Below are positions 7,084 to 15,110 of a DNA stretch of 64,000 nt, piece after piece. The DNA is taken from NCBI GenBank assembly GCA_934613645.1, contig CAKTTC010000001.1:1-64000 (forward strand), in the 5' to 3' direction. The notes beneath the pieces are model-generated. The model searched no databases. It worked only from the letters and a program-made list of their open reading frames with translations, and was not told where the DNA came from. The DNA comes from an uncultured Opitutales bacterium (GTDB lineage Bacteria > Verrucomicrobiota > Verrucomicrobiia > Opitutales > Intestinicryptomonadaceae). Positions within the stretch are counted from its first letter, which is position 1, and the number at the start of each line of letters is the position of its first letter. A program made the position numbers and the translations under genes.

Positions 7084-9066
7084 ATGAAAAACAAGCTACT
7101 TATTCTTTTTTGCGCGTGCGCGGCTTTCGGGGCGTTTGCCGCCGAGCCCGTCGCGAAACTCAAGCCCGACACCTTCAGCCCAATGCCGATAGGTTCGCTC
7201 AAATTCGACGGCGTTTTAGGCAACGCCCTCAAGACCGCCTACAAAAACGGCGTGATGGGCAAAGACGTTGATATGCTTGTGTATCCGTTCAAAGTAAGAA
7301 ATGAAACGCGCTTGTGGAAGAGCGAATTTTGGGGCAAGTGGTTTACCTCGGGCGCGCTCGCATACGCGTATATGCCCACGAAGGAGCTTGACTCAAAACT
7401 CAAATACGCGACAAGCGAGCTTATCAAAACGCAGGACAAACAGGGCGCGATAAAAACGGTTGTAGACAAATACGAATTTCTGGAAATGACCGACATCAAC
7501 GACGTCAACACAATGACTTGGGACTTGTGGGGGCGCAAATACGTCCTCTTGGGGCTTGTCGCCGAATACGCGCGCACTTCCGACAAGTCGGTTCTGGAGG
7601 CTGCCAAAAAGCACCTCGACTACATCATTGCGCACGTCGGCGAGGGCGCGGGCAAACACGACATCAATATGATTGGAATGTGGTTCGGCGTGGCTTCGTC
7701 GAGCATTTTAGAGCCTGTAGCCCAGCTCTACCAATACACGGGCGAAAAGAAATACCTCGACTTCGCCGAATACATTGTGCGCTCTTGGGCTGTGTCCCCG
7801 CGCGCGCGCGACATGTATAGAAAAATTCTCGACGGCTGGGTTGTAACCGACATCTTCCCCAAGGCGGAAGACCCGCGCTACCCGCTATACAGAGGCAGCG
7901 GCAGCAAGGCATACGAGACCACAAGCTGCTTCGAGGGCGTTCTCGAGCTTTACAGAATTACGGGCAATCCCGATTACCTCAAGTCGGCGGAAATGCTTGC
8001 CGACTCAATCAGGGACAGCGAAATTCTGATAACGGGTTCAAGTTCAATCAGCGAAAAATGGCGTCGCTCAAAATACGAGCAGGACGCCGACACCGACCGC
8101 TGGCAGGAAACGTGCGTAACCGCCACTTGGATAAAATTCTGCACAAAACTTTTGCGCATAACGGGCAACCCGCGCTACGCAGCCGACATCGACTTGGCGG
8201 CATACAACGCAATGCTTGCCGCCCAGAAAACGGACGGCACTTGGTGGTGCCACTACTCGCCGCTCAACGGCTCCAAAGTTGCCGCAGAAGTCCAGTGCCA
8301 AAAAGGCAAAAAGGCTTGGGAGGACAACTCCGTTGACGCTCCCGACGCGCCCAAGTTCATTATGAACTGCTGCGTGGTAAGCGGCCCCCGCGGTCTGTTT
8401 ACGCTTCCGCAAGCCGCCTGCATGGCGTTCGACGGCGGCGCGGTGTTCAATCTCTACGAAAACGGCTCGCTCCAGTTCTTTGTGGACGACAACCCCGTCT
8501 GCCTCAGCGTTTCCAACGTTAATTGGGACGGCGACGTTTCGCCCGAAATTGCGTTCAACGTCCAGAAACCCGTAAAATTTGCGCTGAAGCTTTTCGTTCC
8601 GACGTGGAGCGAAAACACCAAAATTTTCGTCAACGGAAGCCCGTTTGAGGGCGAAATCAAGGCGGGCGAATACGTCGATATTTCCAGAACGTGGAACAAG
8701 GGCGACATCGTGAAAATCGACCTCGACGCCCGCGTGAAAATTGCCAATATCCCCGGCAACAGCGACGTTTTTTACCTCAAATACGGGCCTTTCGTTCTGG
8801 CTATGGACAGGCGTTTCGAGCCGAATTTCGACAAGTCTGCCGACATCGTTTCCAACCCCGATTCCACCGTGAATGCAAAGCCCGTCAAAGTTGACGGCGC
8901 GCTTGTGGCGTTCGACGTTCCGCTCAAAGACGGCTCTACGCGCCGCTTTATCAACTACAGCTCGGCGGGGGCAACTTGGAGCAAAGACTCCCAATACACA
9001 ACAATCTTCCGCCGCGAGGGCAAAATGACCTACCGCCCCGTAAACAACAAATACAAGGCGAAATAA
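7084..9066 (+). CDS. GH127-family glycoside hydrolase (beta-L-arabinofuranosidase type), exported
   Basis: 660 residues from ATG 7084; a TTG two codons earlier is also possible. The signal peptide KLLILFCACAAFGAFA marks export. An alpha/alpha toroid is visible (LAYAYMPTKELDSKLKYAT, YTGEKKYLDFAEYIV). Glu342 and Cys344 in WQETC and Cys429-Cys430 in NCCVVSGPRG match the zinc-cysteine centre of GH127 (HypBA1 Glu338, Cys340, Cys417, Cys418), where the first cysteine of the pair is the nucleophile. The C-terminal beta-sandwich includes FVLAMDRRF. It likely removes L-arabinofuranose from plant glycans or glycoproteins. A YhcH gene overlaps its stop by one base, so they are co-translated. Confidence 0.85.
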   Translation: MKNKLLILFCACAAFGAFAAEPVAKLKPDTFSPMPIGSLKFDGVLGNALKTAYKNGVMGKDVDMLVYPFKVRNETRLWKSEFWGKWFTSGALAYAYMPTKELDSKLKYATSELIKTQDKQGAIKTVVDKYEFLEMTDINDVNTMTWDLWGRKYVLLGLVAEYARTSDKSVLEAAKKHLDYIIAHVGEGAGKHDINMIGMWFGVASSSILEPVAQLYQYTGEKKYLDFAEYIVRSWAVSPRARDMYRKILDGWVVTDIFPKAEDPRYPLYRGSGSKAYETTSCFEGVLELYRITGNPDYLKSAEMLADSIRDSEILITGSSSISEKWRRSKYEQDADTDRWQETCVTATWIKFCTKLLRITGNPRYAADIDLAAYNAMLAAQKTDGTWWCHYSPLNGSKVAAEVQCQKGKKAWEDNSVDAPDAPKFIMNCCVVSGPRGLFTLPQAACMAFDGGAVFNLYENGSLQFFVDDNPVCLSVSNVNWDGDVSPEIAFNVQKPVKFALKLFVPTWSENTKIFVNGSPFEGEIKAGEYVDISRTWNKGDIVKIDLDARVKIANIPGNSDVFYLKYGPFVLAMDRRFEPNFDKSADIVSNPDSTVNAKPVKVDGALVAFDVPLKDGSTRRFINYSSAGATWSKDSQYTTIFRREGKMTYRPVNNKYKAK

Positions 9067-9521
9067 TGAAGGCGAATTTGTCCGACAAAGCCGCGCGCGC
9101 CGCGCTTGTGGCGCAAAACGCGTTGTTTGCGCGCGCGTTCGAATTTTTCGACGCCCACACGCTTGAAGAGCTTGCGCAAATGCGCGGGAAAGTCGATTTG
9201 GGCGAAGGCGTTTTCTGCTCGTTTGCCGAAAACAACCTCAAGCCGCATTCCGCCGCAAAACTTGAAGCGCACGACAAATACATAGACTTGCAGCTTGTTT
9301 TGCGCGGCTCGGAGCGGATTGGGCTGCTCCCGCGCGGGCAGTGCGCAAGCGTTGTTGAAGACAAGCTTGCTGAGTCCGACGTTGTTTTCTTCGGCGACGA
9401 TTTTTCGGAAGCGGTAGAGCTTTGCGCGGGCGAATACGCCGTCCTTTACCCCGACACCGCCCACGCGCCGTGTGTGGGCGAGGGCGTCGACATCAAGTGT
9501 GTGGCGAAAATTCCGCGATAG
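9066..9521 (+). CDS. YhcH/YjgK/YiaL (DUF386, TabA-like) family protein
   Basis: 151 residues; the start is set by the ATG overlapping the GH127 stop (TAATG). The cupin-like family signature is visible: EAHDKYIDLQLVLRGSERIG, FFGDDFSEAVEL, EYAVLYPDTAHAPCVG, and KCVAKIP at the end. His and Asp/Glu residues in HDKYID and DTAHAP probably bind a metal. Relatives (YhcH, EbgC, TabA) sit in sugar acid or galactoside operons and may act as sugar anomerases or lyases. Pairing with an arabinosidase suggests it processes the released sugar; the precise reaction is not known. Confidence 0.85.
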   Translation: MKANLSDKAARAALVAQNALFARAFEFFDAHTLEELAQMRGKVDLGEGVFCSFAENNLKPHSAAKLEAHDKYIDLQLVLRGSERIGLLPRGQCASVVEDKLAESDVVFFGDDFSEAVELCAGEYAVLYPDTAHAPCVGEGVDIKCVAKIPR

Positions 9522-9562
9522 AGTCGGCGGTTTTCGGACGGCGCGGCGAACGCGCAAAATAA

Positions 9563-9587
9563 AACCCGCTTTCGGCGGGTTTTTTTA
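9563..9587. terminator. Bidirectional terminator between yhcH and murB
   Basis: The stem AACCCGC/GCGGGTT with a 5-base loop has seven Ts after it on the plus strand and TTTTATTTT on the minus strand. It serves the convergent yhcH-like and murB-like genes and slightly overlaps the end of the latter. Confidence 0.85.
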
Positions 9588-10421
9588 TTCGAACATTTTG
9601 ATTTCGAATTTCAGCTTTTTGCCGAGCACTTTGTGCAGGGCGCGGATTGTAAAAAACAGCAACCCCAGCCACGCGGGATTTTTCGACCTGTTTTGCGCCC
9701 AGTTGAGCTTTTTGGTGCTTAGTCGCGCGGGGCAGTGCGCGAAAAGCGCGCGCACAAACCCGAGAATTTTCGCGTCGTAGCGGTTGCACAAAGAGCCGCA
9801 GTTGGGCGCGCTTAAATCCTGATTCTGCTTAGCCCAATTTATGCGCGCGGCAATCGGGTTTTCGGCGTAGATTTTTTCGGGAAAGCGGAATACTGCGGAG
9901 ATTATGAAGCAGCGTTTGTCGGAAAACGCGCTTGTCCTGTAGCCGAAGCCAAGCTCCTCTTTCGGCTTTTCAACCACGTTTTTGCCGTCGAAAAATTTTA
10001 CCGAAACAATGAAGTCGGAAATGTAGTTTGCCGCTTTTTCGCCGCCGCCCGCGTTCATTGCAATTGCGCCGCCCACTTGGCAGGGCGCGGAGGCAAGATA
10101 GTAGCAGCTTTCGCGCGAATTTTTCAGGCAAAACTGCAGCAGCTTTGCCATTTCCACCGACGACGACACCTCGAACAGGTCGCCGCCAATGTGCGTGATT
10201 GTGGGGGGCAGGGCGTTTTTTAAAACCGCGCTTTTTATTTTGCGGTGCTTGAAAAACACGTTTGACCCTCCGCCGAGCACCGCAATTTTAAGCCCCAACT
10301 TTTCGGCGTCGGCAAACGCGTCGGCGAGGGCGCAGGCGTCGGATATTTCGGCGTAGAAATCGGCGGAATGTTCGGTTGCGAACTTGCTTAATCCGCGTCC
10401 TTTGTATTTGCCGAACGTCAT
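9585..10421 (-). CDS. murB: UDP-N-acetylenolpyruvoylglucosamine reductase-like protein (MurB)
   Basis: 278 residues. FAD-binding motifs of MurB are present: VLGGGSNVFF (residues about 47-56), SAPCQVGGAIAMNAGG, and FGYRTSAFS with the Tyr-Arg pair that contacts substrate. PNCGSLC supplies the serine proton donor, and FEIKMFE at the end may supply the conserved glutamate. MurB reduces the enolpyruvyl group to make UDP-MurNAc for peptidoglycan. The C-terminal domain is short and lacks the usual AGKLIE-type helix, so it is a divergent form. Its ATG overlaps the purN stop by four bases (ATGA), giving a purN-murB transcription unit. Confidence 0.8.
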   Translation of the reverse strand: MTFGKYKGRGLSKFATEHSADFYAEISDACALADAFADAEKLGLKIAVLGGGSNVFFKHRKIKSAVLKNALPPTITHIGGDLFEVSSSVEMAKLLQFCLKNSRESCYYLASAPCQVGGAIAMNAGGGEKAANYISDFIVSVKFFDGKNVVEKPKEELGFGYRTSAFSDKRCFIISAVFRFPEKIYAENPIAARINWAKQNQDLSAPNCGSLCNRYDAKILGFVRALFAHCPARLSTKKLNWAQNRSKNPAWLGLLFFTIRALHKVLGKKLKFEIKMFE

Positions 10422-10981
10422 ATTTGCGCAAGCACTTCCACCACGAGTTTGTGCTCCTCGGCGTGGATTTTCTCCTCGAGCGTTTCGAGCGTGTCGGAGG
10501 GTAAAATTTCCACGGTTTTCTGCGCTATCGTTTCGCCGCCGTCAAGCTCCGCCGTGACGTAGTGCACGGTGCAGCCCGTGCGCTTTTCGCCCGCTTCGAA
10601 CGCCCGTTTTATCGGGGTAAGCCCCTTGTAGGCGGGCAACAGACTCGGGTGGAGATTGAGGATTTTCCCCTTGAATCCCTCCAGAAATTTTTGCGGCAAA
10701 ATCCGCATGAACCCCAACAGAAAAATGAGGTCGGGCGCGAGCTTTTCGATGAAGTCGGCGTAGTCGCGTTCGCCCTCTTCCGAGAACCGCGCGCCCTTGT
10801 GCTTCGGGTCTATGAAAACGGCATTTACGCCGTATTTTTCCGCAACTTTCAGGGCGCGGGCGTCGGGGTTGTCGCTGACCAACGCCGCAACTTCCACGTT
10901 TTTAAGAGTTCCGTTTTTTACGGCTTCCAACACGGCTTCGGCATTAGAGCCGCGTCCGCTTGCAAAAATGGCTATCTTCAT
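10418..10981 (-). CDS. purN: Phosphoribosylglycinamide formyltransferase
   Basis: 187 residues, normal for PurN. It transfers formyl from 10-formyl-THF to GAR in purine synthesis (step 3). The N-terminal phosphate loop IFASGRGSNAEAV, the catalytic ILNLHPSLLPAYKG (Asn-His pair) and the TVHYVTAELDGGE segment with the catalytic aspartate are all intact. It overlaps the upstream AsmA-like gene and the downstream murB by four bases each. purD lies elsewhere (30223), so purine genes are scattered. Confidence 0.95.
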   Translation of the reverse strand: MKIAIFASGRGSNAEAVLEAVKNGTLKNVEVAALVSDNPDARALKVAEKYGVNAVFIDPKHKGARFSEEGERDYADFIEKLAPDLIFLLGFMRILPQKFLEGFKGKILNLHPSLLPAYKGLTPIKRAFEAGEKRTGCTVHYVTAELDGGETIAQKTVEILPSDTLETLEEKIHAEEHKLVVEVLAQI

Positions 10982-11703
10982 CTTCTTTGGAAATACTGGC
11001 GTATTGCGCGCGCCAAAAATTGGAGTTTGGCATTGCCGAGTTCTTCGGCGAACTCTTCCGCCGTTTTTTCTATGTCGGTTACGTTTTCGCGCTCGAAAAC
11101 AAGCTGCGAGTTTTCCGCAATTTTTATGGTGTCAATGGGCGACGACAAATCGCCGTATGTTGCGTTTGCGCGTTTGTCGGGGTTTTTGACGAACGCAATG
11201 CGCAGCTTTTTCAGCCCTTCGGGAGCTACGCGGACATTTGCCGCAAAATTTTCCATAAAGTTTACTATGTTTATTTCGGAGGCCGAAGAGCGCACCACGT
11301 TTACTTCGTCGAACTCCGCGTCCAATTCGGAAACTACAATTCTTCCCAGAATCAGGTCGGCGGGCTGCAGCTTCATTTTCAGGCGGCTGATACCCAGCAT
11401 AACGTGTTTTTCGGCGTCGGCTTTCGCGCTTGCGATGCCGTTTTTAAAGCGCGTTTGGTTGTAGATTTTAACGCCGAGCATTGTGAAATTTCCGTCGAAC
11501 AACCCCGCCGAAAATTTTCCCACGGAAGGCTCGTTGCCCGACATTTCCGAGATTGCCGATACTATTTCCGCCGAGCTTCTGAGCGTATACGGAAATTTCA
11601 GAAAACCCGCAAGCACCGCCGCCGCCAACGCGAGCGACAACACCGCCCACACAAGGCAGCCGAGCGGTTTTTTCTTCGCAAAATATAATGCTATGACATT
11701 CAT
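10978..11703 (-). CDS. Membrane-anchored AsmA-like protein
   Basis: 241 residues from the ATG at 11703, chosen because AAGGGAAA lies just before it and the frame upstream is Arg-rich junk. A single N-terminal transmembrane helix (CLVWAVLSLALAAAVLAGFL) precedes a periplasmic domain with the pattern of AsmA-type lipid-bridge proteins: SVGKFSAGLFDGNFTMLGVK, then ADLILGRIVVSELDAEF. AsmA-like proteins act in envelope lipid handling. It overlaps purN by four bases at its end, so it leads the purN-murB operon. Family assignment rests on pattern, not a signature. Confidence 0.6.
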   Translation of the reverse strand: MNVIALYFAKKKPLGCLVWAVLSLALAAAVLAGFLKFPYTLRSSAEIVSAISEMSGNEPSVGKFSAGLFDGNFTMLGVKIYNQTRFKNGIASAKADAEKHVMLGISRLKMKLQPADLILGRIVVSELDAEFDEVNVVRSSASEINIVNFMENFAANVRVAPEGLKKLRIAFVKNPDKRANATYGDLSSPIDTIKIAENSQLVFERENVTDIEKTAEEFAEELGNAKLQFLARAIRQYFQRR

Positions 11704-11763
11704 AATTTTCCCTTTACAATACAAAAGAGCGTGCCGTTGGCGAGCAATATTTTTCGCCGCCGC

Positions 11764-11798
11764 AAAAAAACGCGCCGTCCGTTTTCGGGGCGGCGTGC
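11764..11798 (-). terminator. Possible htpG terminator
   Basis: On the minus strand an imperfect GC-rich stem (GCCGCCCCG, loop AAAA, CGGACGGC) is followed by a GCG and seven Ts, about 95 bases after the htpG stop. Confidence 0.5.
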
Positions 11799-11892
11799 CG
11801 TCTTTTTGATGTGCACTGCGGGCGAACTGCGGCTTGCGCAAAGCGCGCGGGGCGGGAGTTTTTGGGGAAATTTCCCGCGCCGCCGAATGCGC

Positions 11893-13701
11893 CTATTTTA
11901 CGTGCGCGAGAATGTCGTTGAGCCTCTTCGACATATCCGACGTGCTTTCAAGCAGCCCCGCGCAGAGCATTGCGTTGTCGAAAACCTGTCTGAGCACAAG
12001 CTCCGCCAAGTCTTTCGAATTTTCGCGCAGCGTGTTGAGGTTTTTGACGACGGGGTTTTTCGGGTTGATTTCGAACTTCACAACGGGTTTGGGCAGGGGC
12101 GCATCGGGGTTCATAGCCCTCATCATTGCGCGCATTTGCGGCGTGATGGGGTCGTCGTTCAGGACTGCGGCGGGGCTGTCGATGAGTCTGCCGCTTGTGG
12201 CGACTTCCTTCACTTGGTCGCCGAGGGTCTGCTTAATCCAGTCTTTGAGGGCGTCTATTTGCTCCGCGCTCATCGGGGATTCGTCCGTCTTTTCGGGGAT
12301 TTCGTCGAGCTTTATGTCGGCACTGTCGATACTCTTGAAGGGCTTGCCTTCGTATTCGCGCAGGTTGTTCATAGCGAACAAATCGACGGGGTCGAACAGG
12401 TAAAGCACCTCTATTCCGCGCGCCTTGAAAGCCTCTATGTAGGGCGACGAATTTACGGCGTCGCGCGAGGCTGCGTAGGCGAAGTATATCTCCTTTTGCG
12501 AGTCTTTCATTCTGCCGATGTAGTCGTCGAAACTGACGAATTCGCCGTTGTCGAACAGGCTCGATTCGAAGCGGAAGAGCTTCTGCAGGTCTTTGTTGTC
12601 CGACACCGCCCCCTCTTTGACGAACCGCCCGAACTTCTTGAAGAATTCGTCGTATTTTTTCGGGTCTTTCTTGAGCATTTCGGTAAGGTGTTTTACGAAA
12701 CGCTTTACCACAACGTTGCCGATTTTCTTGGTAAGCCCGCTGTTTTGCATGCTTTCGCGCGAGATGTTAAGCGGAATGTCGGAACTGTCTATCACGCCGC
12801 GGACAAACCGCATCCATTCGGGCAAAAGGTTTTTCGGGTTTTTGTCGATGAGGATTTTCTTGCAGTAGAGCGCAACCTGGTTTTCCTGCTGCGCCATGCC
12901 GAGAATTTCGTTGTTGCGCGCGGGAATGTAGATTAGCGCGTTCATTTCAAGCGGGGCGTCGGCTTGGAAGTGGAGGTAGTCGAAGGGCGGCTCGAAGGCG
13001 GAGTCGATGAACTTGTAGAAGCTCTCGTATTGCTCTTTTGTGACTTCCGACTTCGGCTTGAGCCAGATTGCCTGCTGGGTCTCGAACTTTTCGCCGTTGA
13101 TTGAAATTGGGAATTCTATGAACGAGGCGTAGTTTTTCAGATACTGCTCTATCTCGAATTTTTCGGCGTATTGCTTGTATTCGTCCTTGAGCGACGCCAC
13201 AATTTTCGTGCCGCGTTCGGGCTTGTCGAAAGGTTCAATCGTGAAGTTTTCCGAACCGTCGCAGCTCCAGTGCAGACCCTCGCCGTTTTCCGACTTCGTG
13301 TAGACATCAACCTTGTCGGCAACCATAAACACGCTGTAAAAGCCCACGCCGAACTGCCCGATGAGGTTGTCGTCAAGGCCGCCTTTGTTGTCTTTGAGCG
13401 CGTCCAAAAACGCCTTAGAGCCCGAGTGCGCTATTGTGCCGAGGTTTTCCACAAGCTCTTCGCGCGTCATGCCAATGCCGTAGTCTTCAACCGAGAACGT
13501 CTTGGCCTTTTCGTCCGCCGCTATTTTTATCTCCAGATTCGGCACCTGCGCCCCTTTGGAGAGCGCGGCGAACCTCTCCTTCTCCGACGCGTCCGACGCG
13601 TTTGAGACAAGTTCCCTTATGAATATGATTTTGTCGGTATAAAGCGAGTTTATAACGATGTCCAATACCTGTTTTACTTCAGCTTTGAATTTGTATTCCA
13701 T
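11893..13701 (-). CDS. htpG: Molecular chaperone HtpG (Hsp90)
   Basis: 602 residues from ATG 13701, which has GGAG 8 bases upstream; the frame extends 12 codons further with no support. The N-terminal GHKL ATPase is clear: RELVSNASDASEK, DYGIGMTREELVENLG, GSKAFL, GQFGVGFYSVFMVADKV. The middle domain includes NISREXXQ-like PLNISRESMQ with the catalytic arginine. The C-terminal dimerisation region is present. It refolds client proteins in the cytosol during stress. Monocistronic, with a short AT-rich region before it shared with the divergent gene at 13814. Confidence 0.97.
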   Translation of the reverse strand: MEYKFKAEVKQVLDIVINSLYTDKIIFIRELVSNASDASEKERFAALSKGAQVPNLEIKIAADEKAKTFSVEDYGIGMTREELVENLGTIAHSGSKAFLDALKDNKGGLDDNLIGQFGVGFYSVFMVADKVDVYTKSENGEGLHWSCDGSENFTIEPFDKPERGTKIVASLKDEYKQYAEKFEIEQYLKNYASFIEFPISINGEKFETQQAIWLKPKSEVTKEQYESFYKFIDSAFEPPFDYLHFQADAPLEMNALIYIPARNNEILGMAQQENQVALYCKKILIDKNPKNLLPEWMRFVRGVIDSSDIPLNISRESMQNSGLTKKIGNVVVKRFVKHLTEMLKKDPKKYDEFFKKFGRFVKEGAVSDNKDLQKLFRFESSLFDNGEFVSFDDYIGRMKDSQKEIYFAYAASRDAVNSSPYIEAFKARGIEVLYLFDPVDLFAMNNLREYEGKPFKSIDSADIKLDEIPEKTDESPMSAEQIDALKDWIKQTLGDQVKEVATSGRLIDSPAAVLNDDPITPQMRAMMRAMNPDAPLPKPVVKFEINPKNPVVKNLNTLRENSKDLAELVLRQVFDNAMLCAGLLESTSDMSKRLNDILAHVK

Positions 13702-13813
13702 AAATTTTTCTCCGAATGTTGTTCCGTATTTCGACACCCAAAAAGCGCGGGTGTCGGCGATTTTTTTTATTTTTTTATTTTACACGGCGGTTTTAAAATA
13801 TTGCAATTACTAA

Positions 13814-14482
13814 ATGGCAAAAACTAAAAGTTATTCGGTATATTTTGCGGGCGAACTTTTCGACATCAAACACCTTGCGGGCAACGCCGCAATGAAACAG
13901 GCAATAGAGCTGTTTTCCGACGGCAAATACAAGTGCCTTATCCCGCAGGACTTCCCCCAGACGGACGTTTCGCCCAAAAGTATCCGCGACACCGACATTC
14001 TCAATCTGCTTTCGTCGGACTTCGCCGTATTCAACTTCGACGGCGCGGAGCTTGACAGCGGAACTGTGGTCGAGTTTATGTTCGCGAAATTCGCCGACAT
14101 TCCCGCAGTAGTTCTGCGTTCCGACTTCCGCGCGGGCGGAGACGGTTTTGGCGCGCCCGACAGCGTTGCGTGGAACTTGATGGCGGCGTATTATCCGCGT
14201 TGCGTCAACGTAGTTTTGAACTCGGGCGAAATCTACGCGCGCAGTTTGCGCGGCGGCGCAAAGGCGCAAAAAGACGCCGAATGTTCCGACTCCGTTCGGG
14301 CGGCGGCTGAGACAATAGGCTATGCCGCCTCCAAAGTGGTTGACGCGCTCGACCAAGTTGCGGGGCAGAAGCCGATTCTTTCGGGAAGAACCAAGGCGGA
14401 AGTCTACGCTTGGCTTGCGAAAATGCCCGACCTTTCGCCCGAAATCCGCCGAGTGCTCTCGCGCAGGCTTTCCAAAAAATAA
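13814..14482 (+). CDS. Nucleoside 2-deoxyribosyltransferase family protein
   Basis: 222 residues. YFAGELFDIKHLAGN at the start and ILNLLSSDFAVFNFDGAELDSGTVVEF in the middle carry the family's aspartates and the D-x-GT-x-x-E motif with the catalytic glutamate (near residue 84); FADIPAVVLRSDFR follows. The family swaps bases between deoxyribonucleosides in salvage. The C-terminal 60 residues are an added helical extension (KAEVYAWLAKMPDLSPEIRRVL). It is divergent from htpG and followed after 49 bases by a membrane protein gene. A nucleotide hydrolase role is an alternative. Confidence 0.8.
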   Translation: MAKTKSYSVYFAGELFDIKHLAGNAAMKQAIELFSDGKYKCLIPQDFPQTDVSPKSIRDTDILNLLSSDFAVFNFDGAELDSGTVVEFMFAKFADIPAVVLRSDFRAGGDGFGAPDSVAWNLMAAYYPRCVNVVLNSGEIYARSLRGGAKAQKDAECSDSVRAAAETIGYAASKVVDALDQVAGQKPILSGRTKAEVYAWLAKMPDLSPEIRRVLSRRLSKK

Positions 14483-14531
14483 CTTGCCTTGCCCGCTTTT
14501 GAGTGTTCAATGGTTCGGACAATCAACGCAA

Positions 14532-15080
14532 ATGGCATCTAAACTGAAGTTTGACGAACGCGGAAGCGGATTTTCTTCAATGATTTTCCGCGTGTTTTTC
14601 GTGGTCTCGGTGCTTACGATTGTCTATTTCAACCTGATTTCCACCGAGGAACTCAAGCTTGTCTCCATTCAGTTCCCCGAATACGACGCCGACAAAAAGC
14701 GCGCAATAGTCGACAACTACAGAATTATGATTTCCGCGGCGTTGTTCCTTGTGGACGTTGTCATTGTCGGGCCTTTCGCCTATCTGCACTATTTCGGCGA
14801 CCACATCAAGCCGCGCCGCTTCAACCAGCTTGTTGCAAACGTCGGCTTTTTCGACTTGGGGCTTGGGCTTGCGCTTGTGTTCACCATAATGCTCGCCTCC
14901 GCGCACATTCTTATAATCAATACTGTTTCCGACATAAAGCTTACCGACACCGAACGCTGGATAATTTTGGGCTTCAACGCATTCATATGTTTTGTGTGGC
15001 TTGCAATCGCCGCTCTGAAAATCTACACGTATTCGCCCGAACAGCGCAAACAGTTGTCTAAATACCTGATTAAATTGTAG
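14532..15080 (+). CDS. Four-helix integral membrane protein of unknown function
   Basis: 182 residues from the ATG at 14532; upstream codons in this frame overlap the preceding gene and are not credible. Four hydrophobic helices are visible: MIFRVFFVVSVLTIVYFNLI, ISAALFLVDVVIVGPFAYL, LGLGLALVFTIMLASAHILI, and IILGFNAFICFVWLAIAALK. A loop with charged residues (EYDADKKRAIVDNYR) separates the first two. I did not recognise the family. It ends 8 bases before the terminator preceding the MATE gene. Confidence 0.65.
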   Translation: MASKLKFDERGSGFSSMIFRVFFVVSVLTIVYFNLISTEELKLVSIQFPEYDADKKRAIVDNYRIMISAALFLVDVVIVGPFAYLHYFGDHIKPRRFNQLVANVGFFDLGLGLALVFTIMLASAHILIINTVSDIKLTDTERWIILGFNAFICFVWLAIAALKIYTYSPEQRKQLSKYLIKL

Positions 15081-15087
15081 TCTTTCC

Positions 15088-15110
15088 GCCCGTGGGATCG
15101 GGCTTTTTTT
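15088..15110 (+). terminator. Terminator whose T-tract abuts the MATE start codon
   Basis: The stem GCCCG/CGGGC with a TGGGAT loop is followed by seven Ts (15104-15110), and the next three bases are the MATE ATG. Transcripts from upstream that stop here would not contain the MATE gene. Confidence 0.75.

Noticed and set aside
11731..12936. 401-codon frame antisense to htpG
   Set aside because: It mirrors htpG codons and encodes Val/Arg/His-rich sequence with no family; a shadow frame.
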